64,000 nt of DNA, taken from Polynucleobacter antarcticus (GTDB lineage: Bacteria; Pseudomonadota; Gammaproteobacteria; Burkholderiales; Burkholderiaceae). The position numbers and the translations under genes were made by a program. Every line of letters starts with the position of its first letter. The stretch's first letter is position 1. The notes below the pieces were generated by a model, which was given only the letters and a program-made list of their open reading frames with translations, did not search any database and was not told the DNA's origin. The stretch is from contig NZ_CP028941.1 in assembly GCF_013307245.1 (NCBI RefSeq), positions 1,612,001 through 1,676,000 of the forward strand. The letters are read 5' to 3'. Of this stretch, positions 48,033 to 56,646 are shown piece after piece.

Positions 48033-49223
48033 TTAAGGCTGGGCTCTTAAACGCCATAAGGATGTCACTTCAGCAGATCTAGCGGCATGAAGCATGTCAT
48101 TCTCATCAAATACTTTTTTATGTCTTGGCTTAATATCTGTTCGATCCAAAACCATCAACCCTGCTTGTTTGATCCATTCTTGTAAGGACTCTTGCGTTCT
48201 TAGTCCAAGATGCTCTGCGAGATCAGACAAAATAAGCCATCCCTCACCGCCAGGCAATAGATGAGCTTTCAGACTATTTAAAAATCCTTTGAGCATTTGA
48301 CTATCTTGGTCGTAAATTGCGTGCTCGAGACGAGAGCTAGGTCTAGCCGGTAACCAGGGTGGGTTACATACAATTAATGCTGCCCGACCATCAGGAAATA
48401 AATTGGCTTTCAGCACTTCTACGGTTGAGCTGAGCGCTAGACGATCAATATTTTCTTTAGCACATGCTAATGCACGCTCATCTTGATCGGTAGCCATAAT
48501 GCGCTGTACCCCCCGCATGGCCAAGATAATCGACAATACTGCAGTGCCGGTACCAATATCAAATGCAATGGATTCTGCATTTAAAGCCGCTGGCAAAGGC
48601 GCATTACAAACAAGTTCAATATATTCACCGCGGATGGGAGAAAAGACGCCATAGTGAGGATGAACACATACCGCTTCACCATCTGCATCAGCCAACACAG
48701 GCACGCCATGCTTACGCCATTCATGCGCACTGATGACACCTAAGAGTTCACGTAATGAGATGACATAAGATTCAGAGGCAGGGCCATATGCCTCTAGGCA
48801 GGCTTTGGCAACATCGGGAGCTCGTCGTAAAGAAATCGTGTTATCAGCATTGCACTGAATCAACAACATGCCTAGGATACGAGCACGTTGAGATTGGGAG
48901 AGGCGATGTAAGTTAAAAAAATCAGCGGATGTTTTTTCAGGGGAAGTTACTGTTCCAGCAACCCTCTTGTCTGCTCGTTTTGATTTCTTAGAAGGCTTAT
49001 CGACTCGTCTGACCAACGCTTGCAATAACTGCCGAGCATTTTGAAAATCGCCCTTCCATAATATTGCTGTACCACCACATGCCAGATGATAAGCATCATC
49101 AGCAGTCATGGTGTCATCCCCTACTACTACTTTTTTATGGGGGGCTATGCCATTTTCAGAATGCCATTGTGCTGAACATGCCTGATCACTCTCCTCCCAA
49201 TGAATAGAAGCATGATGATTCAT
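48033..49223 (-). CDS. Class I SAM-dependent methyltransferase (RlmG/RsmC-like architecture)
   Basis: A 396-residue protein. The C-terminal half is a Rossmann methyltransferase with motif I AFDIGTGTAVLSIILAMRG, an ATDQDERAL motif II, and NPPWLP (motif IV, N-P-P-W/Y typical of N6-adenine, N2-guanine or protein-glutamine methyltransferases). The N-terminal half contains a lysine-rich low-complexity insert (KPSKKSKRADKR) and no domain I recognise. Substrate is unknown. It lies four bases from the CMD-family gene. Confidence 0.82.
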   Translation of the reverse strand: MNHHASIHWEESDQACSAQWHSENGIAPHKKVVVGDDTMTADDAYHLACGGTAILWKGDFQNARQLLQALVRRVDKPSKKSKRADKRVAGTVTSPEKTSADFFNLHRLSQSQRARILGMLLIQCNADNTISLRRAPDVAKACLEAYGPASESYVISLRELLGVISAHEWRKHGVPVLADADGEAVCVHPHYGVFSPIRGEYIELVCNAPLPAALNAESIAFDIGTGTAVLSIILAMRGVQRIMATDQDERALACAKENIDRLALSSTVEVLKANLFPDGRAALIVCNPPWLPARPSSRLEHAIYDQDSQMLKGFLNSLKAHLLPGGEGWLILSDLAEHLGLRTQESLQEWIKQAGLMVLDRTDIKPRHKKVFDENDMLHAARSAEVTSLWRLRAQP

Positions 49224-49226
49224 GGC

Positions 49227-49778
49227 TTATTCAGGAGGATGTTCCTCAGGGTTGATGTCCAGTGCAATCAAAAAACGTGACACCATGTTGTAAGCAGCCA
49301 CGACACTGACCAGCTCTACGGTAATCGTGTTACCTAAAGCAGCCTGTAGCCGCTTCATCACATCACCATCGACTTTAATATGACGCGTCATCTGTAAGGT
49401 CAGCTCAACAGCATCTTGCTCTACTGAAGTAAATAGTGTCGCTGGAAAACTAGCTTGGCCAATCAATCTCAAGGCCTGGACCTGCTCCTCGGTACCACCT
49501 GCCTTAATAAAGGGAGGAGCATGATGAAAGAACTCATACTCAGCACCATTCAGAACCGCTACCCCACACATAGCTAATTCTCGCAGCTTAGGATCTAGCG
49601 AAAGATTATTACGAATCTCTCCAATAAAGTGATTCCAGCCCTCGGCGATTGGAGTGCTATGTAACAGCATTCGATCCAGATTAATGAACTGGCCGCCGCG
49701 CCGCTGACGAATGGCGGCCACTAATGCAGCTGGCTCAGCTAAATCCATAGGTTGATAGGGGATGAGACGTTCAGACAT
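49227..49778 (-). CDS. Carboxymuconolactone decarboxylase (CMD/AhpD-like) family protein
   Basis: A 183-residue CMD-fold protein. The helical motif RNNLSLDPKLRELAMCGVAVLNGAEYEFFHHAP (shown in part: RELAMCGVAVLNGAEYEFFHH) matches the family. The CxxC pair of AhpD peroxidase-reducing members is absent, so a redox peroxidase role is unlikely. Functions in this family include lactone decarboxylation and peroxide response, undetermined here. It lies between the methyltransferase gene and a Bug-type receptor gene. Confidence 0.8.
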   Translation of the reverse strand: MSERLIPYQPMDLAEPAALVAAIRQRRGGQFINLDRMLLHSTPIAEGWNHFIGEIRNNLSLDPKLRELAMCGVAVLNGAEYEFFHHAPPFIKAGGTEEQVQALRLIGQASFPATLFTSVEQDAVELTLQMTRHIKVDGDVMKRLQAALGNTITVELVSVVAAYNMVSRFLIALDINPEEHPPE

Positions 49779-49787
49779 ACTAGCTTT

Positions 49788-50789
49788 CTATTGGCTCACT
49801 TCTTTAATATTATTTTCAATCACAAACTTACCCCAAATGCCGATTTGCTTACCAATAAAATCCGTTGCTAACTCTGGATTTCCAGCAATAATTTCAATAC
49901 CTTGGGACTTTAATTTCTCAGAAACTGCGGGGCTTTTTAAAGCTTTAGTAACGGCTTGATTCATGGCATTCACAATGGCTGGGGGAGTTTTACCTGGCGC
50001 TAACATTGCCCACCATGCAGGTGCATTAAAACCAGGAAAACCACTTTCTGCAATGGTGGGAACATTTGGTAGAGCGGCCGATCTTTTGGACGTAGAGATC
50101 ACTAGAGGAATGACGCCGCCACTATCAACATGAGGCTTCACTAAGAATTCAGAGCCAATACCAAGCTGAACTTGGCCGCCTAATACGTCCTGCATTGAAG
50201 GGCCGCCACCGCGATAAGGAATATGATTCCAATCAAATCCAGCCTGCTTCGCTAAGCGAGCCATTGCCAAATGTCCCAAACTACCAACTCCAATTGAGCC
50301 ATAACTAAATTGCTTACGAGCCTTGGACTGATCTGTTAACTGTTTAAAGCTGGTAATTCCTGAATTCTTACTAGCTACTAAGACCTTCGGCGATGTACCA
50401 ATGAGGGTGACTGGTGCGATATCTTTAATCGTGTCATACGGGAGTCTATCTTTGAGACTAGGATTAACCCCGTGTGTGTCAAGTACCACAGCAAAGGTGT
50501 AACCATCAGGCTCAGATCGCGTCATTGCCGAGGTACCAATGACTCCAGATGCGCCACCAATATTTTCCACAATCACGTTTTGCTTTAGTTCTGCCTGCAA
50601 AGCTGGTGCCAAAATTCGAGCGACTTGATCTACAGAGCCGCCAGGTGGGAAAACAGCAATCAAACGAATCGGTTTTTGGGTAGGCCAAGTACCTAATCCA
50701 GTACTTTGGGCGCCGACTATTGAGCTAGCAGCCAATAAAATGAAACCTAAGGCTAAGGCATTTTTAGTTATTTTTAAGAACGTTTGCAT
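49788..50789 (-). CDS. Bug-family tripartite tricarboxylate transporter substrate-binding protein
   Basis: A 333-residue periplasmic binding protein with a Sec signal peptide (cleavage near VGAQS, residue 28). The family motifs WPTQKPIRLIAVFPPGGSVDQVAR and GGASGVIGTSAM are followed by GVGSLGHLAMARLAKQAG and the conserved HIPYRGGGPSMQDVLGGQVQ. It captures organic acids for TctAB-type permeases, but no TctA/TctB gene is near, as with most Bug proteins. Confidence 0.9.
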   Translation of the reverse strand: MQTFLKITKNALALGFILLAASSIVGAQSTGLGTWPTQKPIRLIAVFPPGGSVDQVARILAPALQAELKQNVIVENIGGASGVIGTSAMTRSEPDGYTFAVVLDTHGVNPSLKDRLPYDTIKDIAPVTLIGTSPKVLVASKNSGITSFKQLTDQSKARKQFSYGSIGVGSLGHLAMARLAKQAGFDWNHIPYRGGGPSMQDVLGGQVQLGIGSEFLVKPHVDSGGVIPLVISTSKRSAALPNVPTIAESGFPGFNAPAWWAMLAPGKTPPAIVNAMNQAVTKALKSPAVSEKLKSQGIEIIAGNPELATDFIGKQIGIWGKFVIENNIKEVSQ

Positions 50790-50877
50790 CGCTGTCTCCT
50801 CCGATTAAGACGCTAAGATTACCATTCCTCAGGCTAGTATGTTTGATAATAGAGCGCGTAGCCTAAAGAGATTAGCC

Positions 50878-51663
50878 ATGAAACCCATTCTAAACATTGC
50901 CGCCTATTTATTTGTCAGCCTAGATGAATTAATAGAACTACGTGCCAAGATGTTGGATGAGTGCCACTGCCGCCACATTAAGGGAACTATTTTGCTCACT
51001 GGCGAAGGCATAAATCTATTTTTAGCCGGCGAGGAAATTGAATTACGCGGCTTTATAGATTGGCTACGACGAGATTCCCGCTTTCATGCTTTGGTGACCA
51101 AAGATAGCTGGTCAGAAACCCAGCCGTTTCAGAAGATGCTAATCAAGCTCAAGAATGAAATTATTCGCATGAATCATCCCATGATTCGTCCAGAACAAGG
51201 ACGTGCAAATTTCATTAGCCCTAAAAAATTACAGGAGTGGCTAGATCGTGGCACGGATGACTTAGGTCGTCCTGTAGTCATGCTAGATACCCGAAATGCC
51301 TTCGAAGTAGATTACGGCACATTCAACCATGCGTTACATTTCAACATCAATAAATTCACTGAGTTTCCGCAGGCTATTACTGCTCATAAAGAAGCTTTGA
51401 TGGATAAAACCATAGTAAGTTTTTGTACTGGAGGTATTCGCTGCGAAAAATCTGGTCTATACATGCGTGAGATTGGTATGGAGCACAGTTACCAACTAGA
51501 GGGTGGAATCCTCAAGTATTTTGAAGAGGTAGGCTCAGCACACTATACGGGCACCTGCTTTGTCTTTGATGAGCGCGAAGCTTTGGAGTCCAACTTGGAC
51601 TCCATTCCTGAAGAGCATTCCATCCGACAAAAAATTAAAAGCTGCGACCGAGTAAGGACTTAG
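50878..51663 (+). CDS. Rhodanese-domain sulfurtransferase (TrhO/YceA-like)
   Basis: A 261-residue protein, TrhO-like and shorter than the 350-residue E. coli protein. The N-terminal acylphosphatase-like YceA domain (AAYLFVSLDELIELR) is followed by a rhodanese domain with the active-site cysteine in CTGGIRCEKSG (about residue 182). TrhO makes 5-hydroxyuridine in tRNA U34. A GAG precedes the ATG at 50878 chosen by family alignment; an ATG at 50839 would add 13 residues. Its 3' end overlaps the convergent gene by four bases. Confidence 0.88.
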   Translation: MKPILNIAAYLFVSLDELIELRAKMLDECHCRHIKGTILLTGEGINLFLAGEEIELRGFIDWLRRDSRFHALVTKDSWSETQPFQKMLIKLKNEIIRMNHPMIRPEQGRANFISPKKLQEWLDRGTDDLGRPVVMLDTRNAFEVDYGTFNHALHFNINKFTEFPQAITAHKEALMDKTIVSFCTGGIRCEKSGLYMREIGMEHSYQLEGGILKYFEEVGSAHYTGTCFVFDEREALESNLDSIPEEHSIRQKIKSCDRVRT

Positions 51664-51962
51664 TTAGATTTGCCCACTAAAGTCATATGCTCCACAAAAG
51701 GGGGCTTCGCGAAAAAGGGGCCAACGATGGCACGCCAATCAGCAAATGCTTCTGAACCTCGAAAATCAATCGTATGGCTTTCCAAGGTATCCCAATAAAT
51801 TAAAAGCAAATAGCGTGCTGGATTTTCAATACTATGGTTGACCTTGAATCCCCGAAAACCTTTTGCTTTCCCAATGACAGTATTGACGCCACGTAAAATA
51901 GCCTCTTCAAACTCTGCACCCTTGCTTGGGTCGATTTCAATATCGCAATGCTCCAAAATCAT
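51660..51962 (-). CDS. Antibiotic biosynthesis monooxygenase (ABM) domain protein
   Basis: A 100-residue ferredoxin-like alpha-beta protein with the ABM pattern: an N-terminal strand IEIDPSKGAEFEEAI, GFRGFKVNHSIENPARYLLLIYWDTLESH, and a C-terminal GPFFAKPPFVEHM. The EAF/W and SHTIDFR signature is typical. Small ABM proteins act as quinol monooxygenases, haem oxygenases or unknowns. Its stop overlaps the TrhO-like gene by four bases in convergent orientation. Confidence 0.8.
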   Translation of the reverse strand: MILEHCDIEIDPSKGAEFEEAILRGVNTVIGKAKGFRGFKVNHSIENPARYLLLIYWDTLESHTIDFRGSEAFADWRAIVGPFFAKPPFVEHMTLVGKSN

Positions 51963-52080
51963 TATTCTTTCCTTTTTTTAAAATGTGGCACCAATAGTAG
52001 AATAAGTCTACAAAACAAGATAGGTCTCAATTAGATCCATCACTTTACAACTAAACAATACCAACTCAAAAATAAACAAA

Positions 52081-53055
52081 ATGGCCCCACTACCGAATAT
52101 TGTTATTTTAGGTGACTATGAGCGCGCTTTACGCCGGTTTTCCCAATGGGAAACGCTAGATCAAAAGGCCAATGTCACTATTCATCATGAACCCTTGGAT
52201 GCTGAAGAATTGTACGAAGCAGTAAAAGATGCTGATGCGATTGCCATAGTGCGTGATCGATCTCCATTTAATGAGGCGATGATTGCAAGATTGCCCAAAC
52301 TCAAATTCCTCATGTTTACTGGCGCCCGAAATGGCACACTAAATGCTTCAGCCTTGATATCTAGAAATATACCCATAGGCTATACCCCAGGCGGCCCATC
52401 TAAAGAAACCACTGCTGAACTTACTTGGACTCTGATCTTGGGAGCATCTAAGCGGCTCACTGAACAAAATACTTTGGTAGCAACAGGTGGATGGCGAAAT
52501 GAATTTTCCGTTTTACCCATGCTTTCAGGTCAACGCTTAGGCATCATGGGTTTAGGCGCCATTGGTAGTCAAGTTGCTAAAGTGGGTCGTGCATTTGGTA
52601 TGGAGATCGTGACCTGGAGTCCCAATATGACTCCAGAACGTGCAGCTGTGGAACATGCCACCTGTGTCACCCTCGATGAATTACTATCCACCTCTAAAGT
52701 AGTGACGATGCATTTAGTAGCTGGGCCTGGCACCAAAGGAATTATGGGTGCTGAGCAATTAGCGCTGATGCGATCAGATGCAATCTTGGTAAATACATCT
52801 CGCTCGGCCTTAATTAATATGTCAGAGCTATGTGAAGCACTTAAAAAAGGATTTCCTGGGCAAGCAGCAGTTGATGTCTTTGACATTGAGCCCCTTCCCC
52901 AAAACGATCCATTAAGACATACTCCCAACCTATTAGTGACGCCACATTTAGGATTCATTGCAGAGCCTATTTTCAAAGCCTTTTCTCAAGGTATCACCGA
53001 TACCTTAGAGGCCTGGCTCGATCAGAGGCCTATTCCGTATCCCTTTAAGCTGTAA
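52081..53055 (+). CDS. D-2-hydroxyacid dehydrogenase family protein
   Basis: A 324-residue NAD-binding dehydrogenase. The Rossmann motif GLGAIGSQVAKVGRAFGME is near residue 160, followed by the second motif LVNTSRSALINMSELCEAL and the catalytic-histidine region TPHLGFI. The catalytic Asp/Glu lies near DVFDIEPLP. It is the first gene of a four-gene run with two CHR permease halves and a Bug receptor. The substrate could be the acid that the run imports. No Shine-Dalgarno of strength precedes the ATG. Confidence 0.88.
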   Translation: MAPLPNIVILGDYERALRRFSQWETLDQKANVTIHHEPLDAEELYEAVKDADAIAIVRDRSPFNEAMIARLPKLKFLMFTGARNGTLNASALISRNIPIGYTPGGPSKETTAELTWTLILGASKRLTEQNTLVATGGWRNEFSVLPMLSGQRLGIMGLGAIGSQVAKVGRAFGMEIVTWSPNMTPERAAVEHATCVTLDELLSTSKVVTMHLVAGPGTKGIMGAEQLALMRSDAILVNTSRSALINMSELCEALKKGFPGQAAVDVFDIEPLPQNDPLRHTPNLLVTPHLGFIAEPIFKAFSQGITDTLEAWLDQRPIPYPFKL

Positions 53056-53060
53056 TCATT

Positions 53061-53600
53061 TTGCATACGCTGACCCCAACCCAGCTATTTATTAGTTTTA
53101 GCAAAATAGGTATGTCCGGCTTTGGTGGAGTGCTGCCTTGGGCACGCCGTACCCTCGTAGAAAAAGACAAAATACTCAGCTCAGAAGAGTTCAGCGCTAT
53201 TTTAGGAATATGCCAAATTGTGCCCGGACCCAATATTGTTAATCTGGCCGTCTGCATTGGCTCTCGCTTTGGTGGAGCCAGAGGTGCTATAGCTGCAGTC
53301 TTGGGTTTAACGCTAGGGCCAATTTGTATTGTGATGCTATTGGCGCTGCTGTATGAGCACTACAGCTACTTAGATTCTGTCAGAGGTATTTTGCGCGGTA
53401 TCTCTGCCGTAGGCGTAGGTTTGATTGCGTCAACTGGATTCAAAATGATGCGTGATGAGTTTCAATTTCCAGCAATGTTTTTAGTGGTTATAGTCACTGT
53501 CATAGCAGCAAGCTATTTTCATCTCGGACTTGGCTGGGTGGTGCTGATCTCATCTCCGCTTGCTCTGCTCTTGGCAAACAAGAAGGCGCGCAAATTATGA
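53061..53600 (+). CDS. Half-size CHR family transporter, N-terminal-type partner
   Basis: A 179-residue single-CHR-domain membrane protein starting at TTG five bases after the dehydrogenase stop. The signature is SKIGMSGFGGVLPWARR and ICQIVPGPNIVNLAVCIGSRFGGARG. Five or six hydrophobic segments are visible. Long ChrA proteins have two such domains in one chain; here the second domain is a separate gene overlapping by four bases. Family members export chromate or, in homologues, move other anions. Confidence 0.88.
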   Translation: MHTLTPTQLFISFSKIGMSGFGGVLPWARRTLVEKDKILSSEEFSAILGICQIVPGPNIVNLAVCIGSRFGGARGAIAAVLGLTLGPICIVMLLALLYEHYSYLDSVRGILRGISAVGVGLIASTGFKMMRDEFQFPAMFLVVIVTVIAASYFHLGLGWVVLISSPLALLLANKKARKL

Positions 53601-54118
53601 GCATTCTTCTTAGTCTTTTTCTAAAGCTATCTGCTTTTTCACTTATTGCTTTCGGCGGGGTAAATGCACTACTCCCTAGTCTCCTAGATTTATCTGTACG
53701 ACAAGAACATTGGATTGATCTACAAACGTTTGCTGATTACTTTGCGATAGCTCAGGCCGCTCCTGGCCCGAATTTCATGACGGTCACCTTAATAGGATGG
53801 CATGTCTACGGCGTAGTAGGCGCCCTAATCGCTACCTTTGCGATTGCGTGGCCATCTTCAATTCTGGTGTTCTTTTTACAGCGCTTTATTACTCGCATGC
53901 AAGATCAACACAAAAAGAAAGTAATTCAATACGCTGCTGCTGCCCTTGCTATTGGGCTAGTGCTCTCCTCTGCTTGGCAAATTGCCTTACAAATTAATCA
54001 TAGTCAGGCTGCTTACCTTTTGACCTTACTCACAATTGGTCTAACCCTCTTTACGCGCTGGCATCCTTTGTATTTGATTGGACTAGGTGCTGGCTTAGGA
54101 GTACTGGGATACATATGA
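53597..54118 (+). CDS. Half-size CHR family transporter, C-terminal-type partner
   Basis: A 173-residue single-CHR-domain membrane protein with SLIAFGGVNALLPSLLDL, FADYFAIAQAAPGPNFMTVTLIGWHVYGVVGA and four more hydrophobic stretches. The start overlaps the first half by four bases (ATGA) and its own stop overlaps the Bug gene by four bases, so the three proteins are probably made in fixed ratio. Two paired half-size CHR proteins usually function together as a heterodimer. Confidence 0.88.
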   Translation: MSILLSLFLKLSAFSLIAFGGVNALLPSLLDLSVRQEHWIDLQTFADYFAIAQAAPGPNFMTVTLIGWHVYGVVGALIATFAIAWPSSILVFFLQRFITRMQDQHKKKVIQYAAAALAIGLVLSSAWQIALQINHSQAAYLLTLLTIGLTLFTRWHPLYLIGLGAGLGVLGYI

Positions 54119-55092
54119 AAATCACATCCACTCTTTTAGCTTCAATTATTTGCTCAACTCTCTTGATGCCCAGTGCGGCATGGGCTCAAGCAAACTATCC
54201 CAATAAACCGATTAATTTAATCGTGCCTTATGGTGCTGGCGGTAGCGCTGATTCAAGAAGTAGGCAGTTAGCTCAAAAAATGAGTGTGATCCTCAAGCAG
54301 CCCATAGTAATCGACAACAAGCCTGGTGCAGGAGGAAATATTGGCACGGAATTTATAGCCAGAGCTAATCCGGATGGATACACCATTGGCATGGGGAACT
54401 TTGCACCAATGGCAGTCAATAAAACCCTGTTCGGCAATTTACGCTATGACCCAGAAACAGATTTAACTCCCATCATTCTGATTGAAAGAGGGCCATTAAT
54501 TTTAGTTGTTAACCCCAACTCACCATACAAAACTATTCAGGAGATTGTGGCTGCCGCTAAAGCAAAACCAGGCACACTCACATTCTCTTCAGGTGGCATT
54601 GGTGGCAGCCATCAACTTTCTGCTGAATTACTGATGCAAAATGCCGACATTAAAATGATTCATGTACCTTATAAAAGTGGTTCAGCCGCACTAACAGACT
54701 TAATGGCAGGCAATGTCGATATGATGTTTGATCAAATGTATTCAGCTGTCACGAACATTAAAGCCGATAAGCTTCGTCCAATAGCGATTACGAGTAAAAA
54801 ACGGTCGCCCCTCTTTCCGAATGTCCCTAGTTTCTCTGAAGTTGGTTATCCCAAAATTGAGGTGCTTAATTGGCAAGGGTTTATTGCGCCTGCAAAGACA
54901 CCTAAAGCCATTATTGAAAAGCTTAATGCTGCTGCGAATGAGGCATTAAAAGATCCACAGCTTCGAGAATTAATGTTGTCACAAGGTAATGAGATTGGCG
55001 GAGGCACCCCTGCAGACTTTGCAGCACTTATAAAGTCAGAAGCTACTAAATGGAGTGGGGTTGTCAAGGCTGGAAATATTAAGCCTGAATAA
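54115..55092 (+). CDS. Bug-family substrate-binding protein coupled to the CHR pair
   Basis: A 325-residue periplasmic binding protein with a Sec signal peptide (AWAQA, residue 25). The mature start is ANYPNKPINLIVPYGAGGSADSRSRQLA with GAGGNIGTEFIARANPDGYT and GGIGGSHQLSAELL, the Bug pattern. The gene is coupled to the CHR permease pair by a four-base overlap, unlike the other Bug gene in the window. It abuts crcB in the opposite direction with no gap. Confidence 0.9.
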   Translation: MKITSTLLASIICSTLLMPSAAWAQANYPNKPINLIVPYGAGGSADSRSRQLAQKMSVILKQPIVIDNKPGAGGNIGTEFIARANPDGYTIGMGNFAPMAVNKTLFGNLRYDPETDLTPIILIERGPLILVVNPNSPYKTIQEIVAAAKAKPGTLTFSSGGIGGSHQLSAELLMQNADIKMIHVPYKSGSAALTDLMAGNVDMMFDQMYSAVTNIKADKLRPIAITSKKRSPLFPNVPSFSEVGYPKIEVLNWQGFIAPAKTPKAIIEKLNAAANEALKDPQLRELMLSQGNEIGGGTPADFAALIKSEATKWSGVVKAGNIKPE

Positions 55093-55470
55093 CTATTTCA
55101 GTGCTTGGTAGGTCAAAATACCCAAGAAGGTAAGTACTAACGATCCGACTAAATGAAGCAATGCAGTACCCAATGCCCAAGTCACTTCACCACGCTGCAT
55201 TAATCCCACTACCTCCGCAGAAAAACTAGAGAAGGTGGTGAGACCACCTAAAAATCCTGTGATCACAAATAGCTTCCATTCGGGAGATAGGCTTGGATTG
55301 TTGCCAAAAAAAGCTACAGCAATCCCAACAAAATATCCTCCCACCATATTTGCCATGAACGTTCCCAAGGGTAAAGTGGATGCTATCCCAACAGTGGCTA
55401 AATTAAAACCTGCTCTGAGCAAGGCGCCGATACCAGCACCACAGAAAATCGCAAGAAGAGATGGCCACAT
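55093..55470 (-). CDS. crcB: Fluoride exporter CrcB/Fluc
   Basis: A 125-residue four-helix membrane protein with the Fluc pore motifs GAGIGALLRAGFN, PLGTFMANMVGGYFVG and FITGFLGGLTTFSSFSAE. It acts as a dimer that exports fluoride. ATG at 55470 is preferred; a GTG three codons upstream directly follows the ygiD stop. No fluoride riboswitch is visible; it is the second gene after ygiD, two to nine bases away. Confidence 0.93.
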   Translation of the reverse strand: MWPSLLAIFCGAGIGALLRAGFNLATVGIASTLPLGTFMANMVGGYFVGIAVAFFGNNPSLSPEWKLFVITGFLGGLTTFSSFSAEVVGLMQRGEVTWALGTALLHLVGSLVLTFLGILTYQALK

Positions 55471-55479
55471 ATTTAACAC

Positions 55480-56259
55480 TTATTGAATACTGAAAGTGAG
55501 CATGCCGATAGAGCCCATCTCGATACCATTTATGAGTACCTTTGCTTGCTCACCTTCTTCTTGCAAAGCTAAGGTATACAAAGCAGGCCAATAGTGTTCA
55601 GATGTTGGAATAGAAGAGTGGGCAGCTTCGCCAAACCGCTCCCAATGAATCAAGGCGTCGTGATGGTTAGCATGTATTTCTGAAACAAAAAAATCATTGA
55701 ACTCTGTAGCCCACGCATAAGGCTGGGCATCATCCTCCCAATGCATAGTGCCTAAGTTGTGAACAACGTTTCCGCTGCTCAAAATTAAAATATTCTCATC
55801 ACGTAGAGGGCGTAATTTTTTAGCCAAGGCATAGTGTTCACTCGCCGACAAAGAGCCATCTAAGCTAAGTTGCACTACAGGAATATCTGCTTGTGGATAA
55901 AGATACTTCAGAACTGACCACGCCCCATGATCTATGCCCCATTCATACTCTTCGAGCACTACAGGAATATCAAGTAATTCTTTTACGCGATCCGCTAAAG
56001 CAGGGCTGCCGAGTGCTGGGTATTGAATCTCAAATAATTCGGGAGGAAATCCCCCAAAGTCGTGAATGGTTTTGGGTTTTGGCATCGCAGTAAGCCAAAC
56101 CCCACGAGTAACCCAATGTGCAGAAATCACCAATACAGCATCAGGACGAGGGAGAGATTTACCGAGAGCAGCCCATGTCGCTGTGTAGCGATTGGGCTCA
56201 ATAGCGTACATCGGACTGCCATGGCCAGCAAATAATGCAGGTTGGCGATGGCTAGTCAT
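55480..56259 (-). CDS. ygiD: 4,5-DOPA dioxygenase extradiol, LigB-family (YgiD)
   Basis: A 259-residue class III extradiol ring-cleavage dioxygenase. The metal-binding histidines are in LFAGHGSPMYAIE and VISAHWVTRGVWLT, and the fold includes GIDHGAWSVLKYLYPQADIPVVQLSLD. Related enzymes cleave aromatic diols. The biological substrate in this organism is unknown. It is followed by crcB and preceded by a 45-residue membrane protein gene on the same strand. Confidence 0.9.
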   Translation of the reverse strand: MTSHRQPALFAGHGSPMYAIEPNRYTATWAALGKSLPRPDAVLVISAHWVTRGVWLTAMPKPKTIHDFGGFPPELFEIQYPALGSPALADRVKELLDIPVVLEEYEWGIDHGAWSVLKYLYPQADIPVVQLSLDGSLSASEHYALAKKLRPLRDENILILSSGNVVHNLGTMHWEDDAQPYAWATEFNDFFVSEIHANHHDALIHWERFGEAAHSSIPTSEHYWPALYTLALQEEGEQAKVLINGIEMGSIGMLTFSIQ

Positions 56260-56268
56260 GAATAAAAA

Positions 56269-56406
56269 TTAGCCGAACACGTAACCAATATGGGCAGCAA
56301 CTAACGCAAACAAAATAGCCAAACTTGTAGCAATCGCCAACATTACGATCAAGGTAATGATTTTCTTATTGATTTCGTCTTTCGACTCTTTATGCCACTC
56401 ATTCAT
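56269..56406 (-). CDS. 45-residue single-pass membrane protein
   Basis: A short frame read by hand, ATG at 56406 to TAA at 56269. The N-terminus is charged (NEWHKESKDEINKK) and is followed by a single hydrophobic helix (IITLIVMLAIATSLAILFAL), then AAHIGYVFG. It ends nine bases before ygiD and resembles conserved small DUF-like membrane proteins of Burkholderiales. No function can be assigned. Confidence 0.7.
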   Translation of the reverse strand: MNEWHKESKDEINKKIITLIVMLAIATSLAILFALVAAHIGYVFG

Positions 56407-56450
56407 ATCAAATTCCCATTAGACATATTGATTAATGCACTAATTATCCA

Positions 56451-56618
56451 CTATCGGCCTCGGCCAGCCTTACGCATGATGGATTTTCCACCACCAAAGC
56501 CAGCTTGAGGCCTTCCACCAGGGCCTGATGGGCCTTTGGGGGCCGGTGGTCGCGCCGCTGGTTTTACGCTTGCTGGCTTCGCAGCCGCTTTAGGGTCAGG
56601 TTTTTTATCGTCAGTCAC
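56451..56618 (-). CDS. 55-residue basic, Ala/Pro/Gly-rich small protein
   Basis: A frame read by hand, GTG at 56618 (GGAG seven bases upstream) to TAG at 56451. The sequence is rich in Ala, Pro, Gly and Lys (KPDPKAAAKPASVKPAARPP), then FGGGKSIMRKAGRGR at the end. The Shine-Dalgarno and length make it plausible, but I recognise no family and expect disorder. It is divergent from the site-2 protease gene. Confidence 0.6.
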   Translation of the reverse strand: MTDDKKPDPKAAAKPASVKPAARPPAPKGPSGPGGRPQAGFGGGKSIMRKAGRGR

Positions 56619-56646
56619 TTTTTGCTCCTATAGATATCATATTGTC

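Noticed and set aside
53061..54118. A chromate-resistance locus
   Set aside because: The CHR halves are coupled to a Bug receptor and a dehydrogenase, with no chrB, chrC or chrF. The chromate function is possible but not supported by the neighbourhood.
55093..56406. Fluoride riboswitch ahead of crcB
   Set aside because: crcB directly follows ygiD with no leader long enough, and no riboswitch-like sequence precedes ygiD or the small gene.
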